Positions 24,584 through 36,625 of a DNA stretch of 64,000 nucleotides are shown here, piece by piece. The stretch comes from Neospora caninum Liverpool (lineage: Eukaryota; Apicomplexa; Conoidasida; Eucoccidiorida; Sarcocystidae), in NCBI RefSeq assembly GCF_000208865.1, contig NC_018395.1:1147920-1211919 (forward strand), read 5' to 3'. The notes beneath the pieces were generated by a model. The model saw nothing but the letters and a program-made list of their open reading frames with translations. It had not been told where the DNA came from and did no database searches. Numbering within the stretch: position 1 is the first letter of the stretch; every line of letters starts with the position of its first letter. A program made the position numbers and the translations under genes.

Positions 24584-27500
24584 GAGGAGGCCTGAAAGTG
24601 AACGCCTTTGGGAGACGGCTTTGACTGCTTTGTCGACATAAATCGGGGGAAACGGGAGAACACACAGGACGGAAAGCCATTTTCTTCTTGTCTCCGAAAA
24701 GGCGACGAAGGGAGGAAAACGACGTCGAGAGCACACTGAAGGTGGAGCACTGGTGGAAAGAGTAAAAGAAGAGAGAGTGTTGCGAGAGAAAAACGCCGCT
24801 CAAGACGACGGCCAGCAGGCTGAAGAAAGCAGAGAGCGACGCAGACGAACTACGATGCAAGCTCTCTGGAAGTGCAGCTGCTTCGTCCGGTGGCTACACT
24901 CGATGACCTTTTTTTCTTTCCCGAATGAGCACAAGTCTCCTCTCTTCCCCTCTTTTGACATCCCGAACAGAACCACACAACACGGGTGTATACGGTTTTA
25001 TATCTGCATATACTCGTTACATATGTAGGTGTTGCCACTTTTAAGCACAAATGCCGTTGATTTGTGTATCTACATGTCTCTGCATGCAGATGCCTAGGCA
25101 GATACGGTACAGTATTTAACGTCCACAGCAGCACCAGAGGGAGGCTCCCTTACGCGCGACGCCAGTGCGCGTTGGGTGTACACCGCGTGAAGCCTCTTAG
25201 TTTTAAGAGTCTTTGTTTGTTTCCGAGCGCGTTGCACATCCTGTGTAGATGAACGGCTGTCGTGCTCGCTGTCTTCTTTACACCGTGTCTTCTTGGCGTG
25301 GTCGCATTCCATTTTCGTCTTCTGCGCCACTGACTCAAGAGTTCCCTGTTGCCAGAGAACTCGGGAATGTTCGTCTGCCAATCGCGTTGGCTCTCACTAC
25401 GCACATCTAGAGCAACGCGCGTCGCGTTGAGAGGCGAAACCTTGCGCAAAGTGACGGCACTCACACAAGGGACGAAAACCACAGGTCATGGGAGTTTCCT
25501 GCGAGGTGGACAACTGACGTCGGGATTTGGAAGGTCGTTGCTTCTGGAATGCGCGCGATTCTGCGTGTCACAGTTGTCATGTCGAGTGCACCCCGAGTCA
25601 ACACGATATCACATTCCAAGACCAGTGAAGAATGTGCGTTCGCTGAAAACGAAACTGACAGTGGTAGAACCGGAGCTGCGGCTTCGATGATGCACACACC
25701 ACTGACAAGCTGGAGCCTGACGAGCTTGGTGACCATTCCAGTGTTAACTTCCACGGGCAAAACGCGACTTTGTGCGTGGTATCCCTATACCCTCGCAGTG
25801 ACTTCAGCATTTGAATCTAACGGCAAGATCTCCAAAGGCGGGCATGGCCCGTGAGCCGTGTTTACAACACCTTCTACTGGTGTCAGCTTCGTTTTACGCC
25901 CTTTCAGGGTGTCCTGTGGTAGCCCACGATAACCAGAAACGTCAGTGCGGCTTCGCAAAGAAGGCTCTATCAAGCCGTTGGGGACTGAGGACGTCTAAAT
26001 ACCATTTCACTTATTTTTTCTTTCATGCCCTAGGTTCGCAAGGTATACTTTCCTTAGAATCTCGCATAACACTGTTTTCCTGACAGACGAGCGATACAGC
26101 TCCAGAAACACCCGACGCGAGGACCACGGAGCAGCTGTGACAGGCAGCTGTGCAGGTGTGCATCCCTTACAGCACTAAGCGCAACGGCTAGCGGATTTTC
26201 TGTGGTACAGAGCAATTATTCAGTGATCTTCTCGCCGGTCACTCCACCTTTCACGTTCTGTATCCTGTCATGCCAAGGCGCGCCGCCGTTCTCGGTTCTG
26301 TGCACAACCCAAACGCCGTGCTGCGTGTCCAGAGCCAGTGTAGCTTCGGGATCCCGACTCCTGTGACAAGTGCAGAGTCGAGACAATATGTGGTGTTCTA
26401 TATAATTTCCCGGCAAGCACGAAATGCCTGTAAAGGGATGGCTGGGAGCCAAGTCTCTTAGAGTTCTCAAAATGTATCAGCAGCTGCCGGTTGAGCCCGA
26501 GTACGGGAGGCACGTACACATCGATGAACGGCGATTTGAGTCGACGGGAACCGAGAAACCTCTTTTCTGCGCTGTACGTGTCTGACAAGGAACTGCAGAA
26601 TCCCATGAAGACTCGAAGCCAAAAGTCGACCTGGTTATTTGTCGACGTGGTTAGCTCCGAAAGGATTCCCGTTCTCGCTCGGCAGACGTAGAAAGCAACC
26701 AACGGGTTTCTGGCTGTCTCGTGCAGCCTATAATCGGAGCGTTCTTTTCTCCCCAGTCCCCTGCTAGCACACATGCAGAAAAGAGGGTCGCGCAGAAGAC
26801 TGCATGCGAGGTCTGGCAACGGCAGAGCCCACAAGTGTGGGGGTACGGCCGATTGTAGAAAAATTTGGGCTGCTCCCGTCATGAGCGTACTACGGCCGCA
26901 CGCCCCCGAACATGTGGTCGGCTGTGTCTGGTCGTTTTTCACGGTGAAGTCCCTGCCACAGCTGTCAACCGGTAAAATTTCTTCTTCTCAGAATAAAGGT
27001 CGTGTCGTTTTGAATTTCCAGGTAAGCGAAATCAACCTTTCGACCGCCCTGTGCTCCTCGCTCCGGGGATTACTTGTGCTGCGCCGCTGCAGAGTGGAAC
27101 GTTTTTTTTGTGGAAGAACTCGTAGCGTGTGGCGCTGCTGTTTTGTGAACTGCCTAACCACAAACATGACCTTTTCACCGTTTCTTTTTGTCGAATACCG
27201 CCTTCTTTGTGCTCTTGGGAGTGCTGCCTCAAAACCCCGCGCGGGGTGTGGCCCTCTCTCTGTGTGGAGAGAATGCCATCGCCGTCCAGCTTTTCGCAAG
27301 ATTTGGTCCCTTGTTCCGTTTTCGCCGAACTTCGTGTCCGTACCGGCGTCGTTTCATCGGGGGTAGTCTTGCTCGGTCGCAGGCGCTGAACACTGGAAAT
27401 CGTTGCACATTTCGTTTGGCCGCCTATCGCATTTCGCGTGAAGCCCACACAGGGATATCACTTCGCCGGAGGGTTCTCGCTTTGGAAACGATCTCTCTCT

Positions 27501-27999
27501 TTTCTAGGCACGCAGCCTCGAAACTGATTTCCTGCCTGTCTCGTGTGTGCTCCAAAGTGCGTCGTTCCGTTGGGGCGTTGACCTTAGGAAGGGTGTTTCG
27601 GTGGATATTACGCGCAGCTTTCCCCTCCGCTTCCCCCGCGCCCTGCGGAACTCTTACTGTAGCGCCTTTCTTTCGTACCATACACACAACACCACGGAGT
27701 GTCTGACATCGTTGTTCCGCATGCTCTTGTATGAGCAGGGCCCTAAATTTTGCCGTTTGTATCCCTCCATGCGTCCTAGTGAGTCCGTCAAGCGGAGGAT
27801 TCGCCGGTCTGGACTGCCTGTCGACCTCCGTCGACCTATTGTGGGAGCTTTTTGTAGTGTATGTACAGCTTCTATGCTCCGAGTGAACGACCAGACTGTG
27901 AGGAGCGCTTGTTTCCTGATATTTTGAGAGTGTTTGCGGTTTAGTGCCCGCCTTCAACATGTTCTGTTCTGCGTTTTCGCCCTTCCCTGCAGATTCACC
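24584..27999. other. Intergenic with unresolved open frames; eS25 leader at right end
   Basis: Between nicalin and eS25. Frames are open on both strands at 25.15-25.85 kb (minus 25461-25760 and plus 25549-25854) and at 26268-26942 (minus, 224 codons). The minus frame at 25461 may be an exon bounded by an acceptor near 25792 and a donor GTGAGT near 25466, but no partner exon or family was found. Just before the eS25 ATG, CCTTCCCTGCAG at 27981-27992 looks like a splice acceptor, so eS25 probably has an intron in its 5' leader. Confidence 0.3.
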
Positions 28000-29000
28000 A
28001 TGGCACCTAAGGAGAAGAAGACTAAAGAGCAGATCGCGGCGGCCGCCGCGGCTGGCAGCCGAAAGAACAAGAAGGTACGGATTCCCAGTTCATGTCGAGC
28101 TATTTCTGGATTTGAACAGTCACTCTCCCTTTCTTTTGGTTGAGTGCGGTTTCGCTCCGATCTTTTGGTTGAGTAGTCATGGGTTTGTGGGTCAATTCGG
28201 TACTGATTTTGCGTGCCGTTTCAGCACCAATGCGTCCCCTCGTGTGCGCGACTCCGTCCGGGAGCTGTGTACCGTTCCTGCCCTCAAGCATTTGTCTACA
28301 GTAGCCGACTTCAATCAGCAGACCGAACTGGTCCTCCAAACGTTCTTGCTCCAGCTTTTATGGAGCTTTTCGGTGCATATGCCGCTCCGTGTACATGCTC
28401 CATATTGATAGGGGCTCACACTTTTTGTGGTGCATGAGGTGGCTGTCCCGCGTAGATCTTCGTTTTTGCTGGCTGTGAATCCTGCGTAGAGGGGCACAGT
28501 GGAGAGCTCGGGATGACTTTCAATGATAGGTCCGACCTTCCTCTGCTTCGCACGCGCGGGGCGGGGAGGCGTTTGAGGACACTCTTTGCTGACAATCCGA
28601 CGCTGACGACGCTCTCTGTTTTCCTCCTCCCGCGACATTGTTCCTTGTGTGGCGTATTTTCTGCGTCTGTTTCGTCGCGTGTGTATAGTCCGCATGCTGT
28701 TTCGTGCATGCAGTGACCGTCTCCCGTTCCGTGCGTTTCTCTCTGCAGAAGTGGTCCAAGGGCAAGAGCAAGGACAAGTTGAACCACTCTGTTCTCTTCG
28801 ACAAGGCGACCTACGACAAGCTGCTCGCCGATATTCCCAAGGCTCGTCTGATCACCCCGTACACGGTCTGCGAAAGACTGAAGGTGAACGCCTCGCTCGC
28901 TCGCCAGGCCATCCGCTTCCTCAAGGAGCAAGGCCTCATCAAGATCGTTGGCGAACACCACCACACCCAGTACATCTACACCCGAAACACCAGTGCCTAA
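28000..29000 (+). CDS. RPS25: 40S ribosomal protein eS25
   Basis: Two coding exons, 28000-28074 and 28749-29000, join between codons (donor AAG|GTACGG, acceptor CTCTGCAG) to give 108 residues. The start is a basic, alanine-rich tail ([19 protein letters not shown]). The winged-helix domain follows: [40 protein letters not shown] and the C-terminal [11 protein letters not shown], all diagnostic of eS25. The protein sits on the head of the small ribosomal subunit and in other eukaryotes is needed for IRES-driven translation. It is slightly shorter than the animal protein (about 125 residues). An acceptor-like site eight bases before the ATG suggests a leader intron, common for ribosomal protein genes. 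Confidence 0.97.
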
Positions 29001-30002
29001 AAGCAAGTTGGACCATATCTCGCGGGAGCTCGCGTGCGACCTGCCATGGCTACACGTCCTGGATTCTCCCCTCAACCATTCCTTTGCCCACGCGGTCCTG
29101 TATATACGTAGACATGTATACAGATGTGGATTTAGATGTGGATATGCAACGAGCCGAGAACGGGGAGAAGGATAGGGAGACTCAGACCGTTGGGCGCGGT
29201 GCCGGGGGTTGTCCTCGCTGTCGAGTCTTCTGCATGTTTCTCTGAAACCAAACTTTTGTTCAAGTCTTTTTCCTATTAAATACGCATGAGAGCATGACTC
29301 TCTTTCCGGGACGCAGGCGATAGAATTTAAACAGGTGAGGAAGTGGGATCCCCTGCAGACTCATTTCCATGAGCTGGACAGGGGCACTCGACAGGTTCAC
29401 GCAAATAGAAAGGACACCGCGCATACGCTAGTTCTCACTTTGAATTCCAGTCATCTGCGTATGGCCACGAAAACATAAGAAGTGCGTGTCCAGTCTGGCG
29501 TCTGATCGTTCCGCGTCGTTCTCCCTCTTCCCTCCTACATGTGGGGGAATGGATCGTCGATGTGCACATTCATATACATGAGCATGGTGTCCGTGGGGTA
29601 TTGTCGGTCATTGGGCAACGAAACGGTGATGACAATTTTGCATTTCTGATAGCAGAGTGAAGATCCCGTTTTGGTATCTTCTCACTTTCTGCGCTCCCCT
29701 GATTATTTCTTTTTTGTCATAGTTACTCTGACCTTCGTTGCCAATGAGAGATTTTCACAGTTTCTCGATTGCCGCCCAGTTCCTCTTCCTCTGCGGTGCA
29801 CGCGGGGGCATCCTCGTGCACGTTTCTGTGCTGTGAACATAACTGCGTTTACAATTATATACGTCTCAGCATATATGCATAACATCCTATTCATGTTTAT
29901 ACGTGCGTGGTGAAAGCGCATTTGCTGGAAACGCCTGCATGTGCTTACATGGACGTGGTGGTTGATATTTGCATATGCTTTTCTGCGCCACCATAACCTT
30001 GC

Positions 30003-30021
30003 ATATATCTATCTATATACC

Positions 30022-30055
<34 letters not shown>

Positions 30056-30060
30056 CATAT
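30003..30060. repeat. TATA microsatellite
   Basis: Interrupted (TA)n tract just upstream of the first copy of the 524-bp duplication. Confidence 0.85.
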
Positions 30061-30086
30061 GCGCACGCTGCAGCTGTGCGTGAAGA

Positions 30087-30610
30087 GGCGAGCCAGAGTG
30101 ATGACCTTTGATGACGAGCATGAATCTCGCGACTGTAGACAGTTCCTGTCGTACGTCGCTTCTGCATGATTCAATTGAGGCATTTGTCTGACGCTCCCTT
30201 CTTACGAAGAACGCACTTTCTAAGAGAGTTATTGCGGTTCGTTCCCAGTCTCCGTGGATGCCACGAAATGTTTGCCCCGTTGCGTGGTGTGAGTTCGGTT
30301 TCATGATCCGTTCCTTTCTTTCGTGTCACGTTGGGCGCCAGGTGATGACACACAACCCAAGCGCATGTATTGGTGGAGGCGTTGGCCTATGCCAGCGTCC
30401 CTGACATTACACAAGAAATAATCTATCCCTGATGCGGCGCACGTATGTGAGAAGTGTTTTCTGTTTTCTTGTTTGTGACCAGTGGTTTTGATTCGTCCCA
30501 GAGAGAAGAGCTTCTTCTGCAGAAGTGATGGCAACCGGCACCGCGTTTCTTTACTGGGCGGAGTGAGATTTTTGCGTGTCTCTGTGGTCACCCTGTGGGG
30601 ATTGTTAGGT
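30087..30610 (+). repeat. 524-bp direct repeat, copy 1
   Basis: This copy starts GGCGAGCCAGAGTGATGACC and ends GGGGATTGTTAGGT. It matches 30700-31223 at a constant offset of 613 bases with no difference seen on reading. The 89 bases after it resemble, with many changes, the bases after copy 2, so the original unit was longer. No coding function was recognised. Confidence 0.93.
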
Positions 30611-30699
30611 GTAAAAAAGGTGTTTCAAGGCACACAAAGGTGCCAACCCTGGGCGGTTAGCGTCTATCAAAAGGAATATGAACACATCGAAAACGTTTT

Positions 30700-31223
30700 G
30701 GCGAGCCAGAGTGATGACCTTTGATGACGAGCATGAATCTCGCGACTGTAGACAGTTCCTGTCGTACGTCGCTTCTGCATGATTCAATTGAGGCATTTGT
30801 CTGACGCTCCCTTCTTACGAAGAACGCACTTTCTAAGAGAGTTATTGCGGTTCGTTCCCAGTCTCCGTGGATGCCACGAAATGTTTGCCCCGTTGCGTGG
30901 TGTGAGTTCGGTTTCATGATCCGTTCCTTTCTTTCGTGTCACGTTGGGCGCCAGGTGATGACACACAACCCAAGCGCATGTATTGGTGGAGGCGTTGGCC
31001 TATGCCAGCGTCCCTGACATTACACAAGAAATAATCTATCCCTGATGCGGCGCACGTATGTGAGAAGTGTTTTCTGTTTTCTTGTTTGTGACCAGTGGTT
31101 TTGATTCGTCCCAGAGAGAAGAGCTTCTTCTGCAGAAGTGATGGCAACCGGCACCGCGTTTCTTTACTGGGCGGAGTGAGATTTTTGCGTGTCTCTGTGG
31201 TCACCCTGTGGGGATTGTTAGGT
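30700..31223 (+). repeat. 524-bp direct repeat, copy 2
   Basis: Identical by eye to 30087-30610. The following sequence (CACACAAAG... then TATCAAAAG) is a diverged version of what follows copy 1. Confidence 0.93.
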
Positions 31224-33680
31224 ACAGAAAAGGTGTTTGTGGTCTAGCTGAAGCAGCTGCAGTGCACCGACAGGGCAGACGCACACAAAGTTGGCAACTC
31301 GGGGCTGTTGGCGCGTATCAAAAGTGTAGACCCCAGAAAACGTAGTGATACAAGTGAGAGGCCTGGCGATGTTTTGGGTTATAGATAAGTTTGTTGAATT
31401 CCGACCACGAGAATCTCGGTTTAAATCACGGTTTCGCCACGACCCCTCGAGTGCGTTGTAGCCGGTCGTGAGTCGTGCTCGGAGCGACGTTCTGTCTTTC
31501 GATGGCGCGCCGTGTTTCAAGGATGGTACAACGCAGGCACGTGAATCGTGGAGTTTCACGGTTGTGCTGCTTCCTGTCGAGTCTAGGATGGAAAAAAGGA
31601 ATGCTGTGGTGACAACGGCATCTGTGCTGAAAGCGGAAGGCACTTTTGCACTTTTTAGTCGGCTGCAGTCAGACACTAGTCGTACAAACACGCATCGAGT
31701 GGTGAATGGATCTCGGAAACGAAATACCAAATGCAGATACAATTTGACGGCAGACAGCTACTGAGCCGGCACTTGCGCACTGTTGGAAAAATAACTGAGA
31801 AGCGGTGTGTGTCGAGACCGGACGTGGTGTTCACATTTCAGCAGAAATATGTTTTACACTTCTCGGGAGGCAATGCAATAGAAAGTATAAATTTCGGTAC
31901 TTGACTGTGCTTTTAGCTTTTCCGCCTGCTGATGGGGGGTTCGAGACTGGCAGGGTATTTTTATTTCGGTTTTTTGTGGGAAGACGAGACGTGGCGTCGG
32001 TTTCAAGCAGCAATGTGGAGCCAAGTCTCGGTTGTCGGAGGGCGACTTCGAAAATGTACGTAAGTGGGACGCCGAAGACAGGATCTTTTCCCAAATTAGG
32101 CAGGCCCTGAAGGGTAGAGCGACACCGACGAAACTGAGAAGCAATTCAGTCTGTAACGTTTGTAGTGTGAAGGCAGAATGGTCTCTGTGCAACTGGCGTG
32201 GAAATCTAAAAACTCGTATGTCCCGAGGCCGCCGAAACAACAACGGAAACTGGAAAGAGAACGGGAAAAATGACGTCGATTTAGCTCTTTGCCCAACTTG
32301 GAGAATCAGGTGTCGTGGGAGGATCCCTGTGTTTGTCGTCTGAAGCACGTGTACCGGGAACTCGGCGGCGTGAGCAGACGCTCTTGCCATAGAGCCTCCG
32401 CGGTTTCCCCTCAAAAAGGCGTTGGAGAGACCAACAAGACACGATTTCCTCGATGTCTTGAAGGCGAAGCTGCATTCACAATCTTTCATCGAGCAGCGCC
32501 AAGGGAACTTACCCAAAGCCGTCCATCCTATTCCACGCTGACTCGTCCAGCTGCGCGAAGCGCTCTGCCCCATCGCCTTCTCTGTGCTCTTAGCGGAGAG
32601 GAAACATGCTGATTCAGAGATACAGAACAAAAAGCTCTTCTTTCTTCCCCTAAGACGAGAGACAAAAAGGATCAACATAGGGCTTCTTCCTCGTCCAAGC
32701 AGCGGCGCGCTTGAGTGTCGCCTCTCGCTTGCTTCTCCCGTGACGCGCCAAGAGCCGTGTGCGAACACACCGAGCTGGACAGAGAGGCCATAATAGAGAA
32801 GCAGAGATGCCACGGAGCGTAGATGAGACAGGGAAGGCGTGTTCTCTGGGTGTTTCTCATGTTCTTTTACTCTGTCTTTTCTCTTTGTGTCCTCGTGCCT
32901 CATATTCTAGAGTCCTCTTTGTCCTTTCCTCGCCTCTCGTGGCCGTGGCTGCATGCACATGCCTCCGTGGCCATCTTTTCTCGCGATCATTCTCCGAGGT
33001 CAGAACGAAAGCAAGGCCTTCGTTCCTTTCGTCTTTTTACTTTTCCTTTCGTCCTTGTAGTTCCTTTCTTTCTCCCTGGACGGTCGCTCTCTTGGGCCAG
33101 GACTGTGCGTGAAATTCTTCCTCACGGAAAAGGCGGCCGGAGATACAGGGAGCGACAGCGGTCGGAGCCGCGGTACATCCGATGCTTTCAGCTGCTTACA
33201 GAAGAAAGAGTTGCTGTCTCCCGACGTCGCCTTTCTTCCCTCCATAGACACAACTGGTTCACATCTCTCTGCTGCTTCAATACTGCCTGCTGGCCCCTCG
33301 TGTTCCCTTCCCTTCTCTCGTAAGGGAGCGCGTCTTCTCGTTCTCTCTCTGTTGTTCCCTTCTTTTTGCATCTTAGGAAACAGACCGAGGTCGCGACTCT
33401 TTCCGGCTCGGGTTCTTGGTAAACGCTTCGACGAAAAGGGAACAGACGCAAAAGAAGAGGGAAGGCGGAGTCTGAGCGAGTGCGGGAGGCGAAAGATGGG
33501 TATACGAGGGTCCGAGGGGAGAGAGAAGACTCTGGCCAGAGAGCAGATTTTAACAGAGTGAGAAGGGAACTCTCAAGCGTTTTCTCCTCCCGCGAATAGG
33601 TGTCGGTGTTTGCGGGGAGGACGTTTCGCATTGGGGCCACGGAAGGCACAAAGCCCCGAATTTCAAACGAGCTTCACACG

Positions 33681-36625
33681 ATGAAAAGGCCTTTCTGCTC
33701 CTCCCTGCAGCGCCTGACAGCGCGTCTGCGTTCGTCTCCTTGCTCTTCGTATTCTCTTGCCTCGCCGGCGGCTTCTCATTCCTCTCTTCTCTCCTCTGTC
33801 TCCTCTCTTTCATCTGCTCCTCTGTCTCTGTCTTCTTCACCTGCTTTCTCTCCGTCTGTCCTCTCGCCTTCGCCGTCTCCCGTTTCCGCTCTCTGCGTTT
33901 CTTCTCGCGCTTCGCGGCGTTTTTCCACGTCTTCCTTCCGCGTTCTTCGCGCGACGCTCCGGCGCTTCGTGCTCCACTTTTCCCCTCCCGCGGCTTCACC
34001 GTTTCCTGCGCCGTCCCTCGCCGAGCGGCGGCGGTTTCTCCGCTATCGCCTCCTCCAGTATCAGCAGCACGCCAAGCAACAGAAGATCCCGTGGGCCCTG
34101 TTTGAGGGCGACAGCCCTCAAAGAGACAGGAAGCCGAGGACTCACCGAGCGAGGGACCAAGACGAGGCAAAGGCAACGGGAAGGCAGCACGAACCCGACC
34201 CGGAAAGCGGGGCGTTCACGGCAAACGGAGCGTCGTTCCCTTCGACAGAAGAAACACCCAAGAGCAAGACCAACGCCCCTCCCGCCTCCTCTGGTTCTTC
34301 TTTTGCTTCGTCGCTCTCCGCCTCCTTTTCGTCGTCCTTCGTTAACCCACGGTGGCGAGCTCCCGCTCTCTGGCCTGCGCGGCGCCTGCTGCCGCCTCCA
34401 CCGCCGCCCCCTGAATACGTCTTTGCAGAAGACGCGGAGAGGCACGCGGAAGAACAAGACGGAGATGAACGAGGAGACACAGCAGACGGAGACCGAGAGG
34501 GCGAAGAGAAGCGAGCGGCGCTCCCGCTGCGCGTGCAGGCTGTCGGTCACGGAACGTTTCTTCTCCAGTGTGGAGGCATCAATGTTCTCACTGATCCCTT
34601 CTTCGCCACCAAGGCCGGACCCTTCGGCCGGCTTGGGTGTAAGAGAAAAACAGAGATAAGAACAGAGAAGGGAAAAGAGAAAAGCAGAGATAAGAGAAAG
34701 CAGAAAAGGAACCAAGAGTGGACAAGATAAGGAAAGAGAAGCCGCGAAGATGTTTCAGGGCGGAGAGGGCTCTGACCACCTGAGCGAACGAGGCACGAAC
34801 TGTGCGTCAGCCGCCTCTCGACGTCGACTGAGAGGTGACAGGACCGAAGCACTCGTCCACAGCTGAGTGTCTCCTTCCGATGCACAAAGTAGACGATAGA
34901 AACCGTGCCTACATTAACAGGCAACGATATCGTTCCATACGTAATGTATATCGGTTGGCACGTATAGATGCGAGACACTCCATACTTGCATATACATATG
35001 CATACATGTATATATATATATATATATATGTAGTGCACAAATCCAGAAGAGAGCATCGTGGTTGTGTTGTTTTTCAGCCTTCTTGTTTCAGGTGGCCCCT
35101 TGGCATATCTGCGCATCTGCATATGTGTCTACGTGGACATACACAGCCGCACGGATGGCGTTTCCGCGGTGTATGCGGTAGAAGGGTCGTGTGCGCCCGG
35201 CCTGTGGGCATTTCCTGCTGTTTCGTTGTTGTTCAGTGCCGCGACTGAGTCAGCCGGGGATTTCTCTGGACTGTCTCCCTCCGATCGACGTGGTCCTGCT
35301 CTCGTCAGTTCGCTTCGACGCCTACGACTACGCCTCTCTGCGTTTTCTGGCGAAGCGCGATGGGGCGACCTTCTTCGTGCCGAGTGGCGTGCTGGCGCGT
35401 CGCTACCTCTCGCCGCGGGTCTTTGGCAATGTGTACCCGATGAACTGGGGCGATCGCGTGAAGTTCGATGAGAACTTCCTCGTCTTCTTCTGTCCCGCGA
35501 TTCACGCCGGAGTCGGCCGCTACGGCCTCGACTGGGGCGTTCCTGGCTGGGGCAGCTTCGTCGTGCAGTGGTGCGCGAAGGAGCCGCTCGCGCAGACCCT
35601 GGCGCCCCGAAGCAAGACCGTCTACTTCGGCGGCCGGTCGGCTTATAGTCGGAAAATGCTCGATCTGATCCGCGAAGGCGCGCGGAGAGACCGGGAGACG
35701 CTCAGCGAAGAGATGGCGAGAGAGGCCGCTCTTCAGAGAGAGATGGAGCGAGAGAGAAGGAGACGGAGAGGAGAGGATAAAGTGACGGGGGATGAGGACG
35801 TGGCGGGGGCGATTGGAGAGGGGGGAGGGAGAAGTGAAGCAGGGACTGACGGGTTTGTCTTTGACCTTTCGATTCTCCCTGTGGGCGGGTACGAGCCACG
35901 GGAGTACATGCGACGCTACCAAATGACGCCAGAAGAAGCTGTCGATGTAAGTGGATGGCACGCGATCTTTGCGGTGTTGCCTTCCGCTTCGACGTCTTCT
36001 CTCGAGTTCTTCCTCTTGCGTTTTCTTTCCCAGCGTTTTGCTTCGTGGCTCTTCCTGGCGACGCGGTGGCGTACGAGTATACGCGACGCCTCTCCATATC
36101 TGCAACCTAGATTTCGGTGTGTACGCATTGCAGGCATCTGTTTATCCATATCGATGCATGTGCGTGCATCTCAGCAAACGCATAGATGCATATGTAGAGG
36201 TACAGGAAGGGACTCGAGTGGAGGTACGTGTACCTATTTTGGGCTTGTATAGACGCGCGTGTTTCTGCGCTTCTCTGAATACCGGCCTTTTGTTCGTGGC
36301 ATTTTTGCGTTGTGTGTAGGCTCACCTTCGCCTCCAGTCAAAGTTGTCCTTGCCTTCTCACTTCGACGTCCTTCCTGTCGGGAGTGAGGACTTCCGCGAG
36401 GCGCCGTCGCGCCTTATCGCTGCATGCGGCACAAAAGGAGTTCCCATCAGGGGTTTTACCGAGCACTCCGGTTTTGATTTAGCTTCTAAAGGCCACCGTA
36501 AAACCGATGCAGGGCGCGAAGGAGGTAAAACGGCTGCAGAGAAAGAGGCGGGAGACGAGAACCCGAGTGGAGAAAAGGGGGGGTTTAGGATCCTCGAACC
36601 AGGCGCACACCTTTGGGTTCTGTGA
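33681..36625 (+). CDS. NAPE-PLD-type metallo-beta-lactamase-fold protein, likely inactive
   Basis: Exons 33681-34638, 35237-35946 and 36320-36625 join in phase (about 657 residues). The ATG at 33681 opens a basic, Ser/Arg-rich, acid-poor leader like a mitochondrial presequence; residues to about 280 are low complexity. The fold domain follows the NAPE-hydrolysing phospholipase D order: VGHGTFLLQ then VLTDPFF (288-308), LPPIDVVLLS (333-342), CPAIHAGVGR (405-414), VYFGGRSAY (448-456), VGGYEPREYM, TPEEAVD and a C-terminal SHFDVLP segment. The zinc signature HxHxDH, expected at 343-348, reads SVRFDA, so all three histidines are gone, and the GD(T/S) aspartate is Arg453. His409 remains. It thus probably cannot bind the usual two metals; a structural or regulatory role is inferred. 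The long Ser-rich N-terminus and a Glu/Arg-rich insert near 490-530 are unlike animal enzymes. Confidence 0.82.
35008..35030. repeat. TA microsatellite in intron 1 of the NAPE-PLD-like gene
   Basis: Alternating TA tract in the intron 34639-35236. Confidence 0.85.

Larger units (their letters stand above)
29001..33680. other. Intergenic, with large duplication
   Basis: No supported gene. It holds a TA microsatellite (about 30003-30060), the two copies of a 524-bp duplication, and from about 32.8 kb the pyrimidine-rich upstream region of the NAPE-PLD-like gene. A minus frame with ATG at 32903 runs 349 codons to 31854, but it overlaps the leader of that gene and shows no domain. Confidence 0.4.

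Noticed and set aside
31854..32903. 349-codon minus-strand frame with an ATG
   Set aside because: It shows no domain, overlaps the likely leader of the NAPE-PLD-like gene, and its Ser/Arg/Phe-rich composition is what antisense reading of pyrimidine-rich DNA gives.
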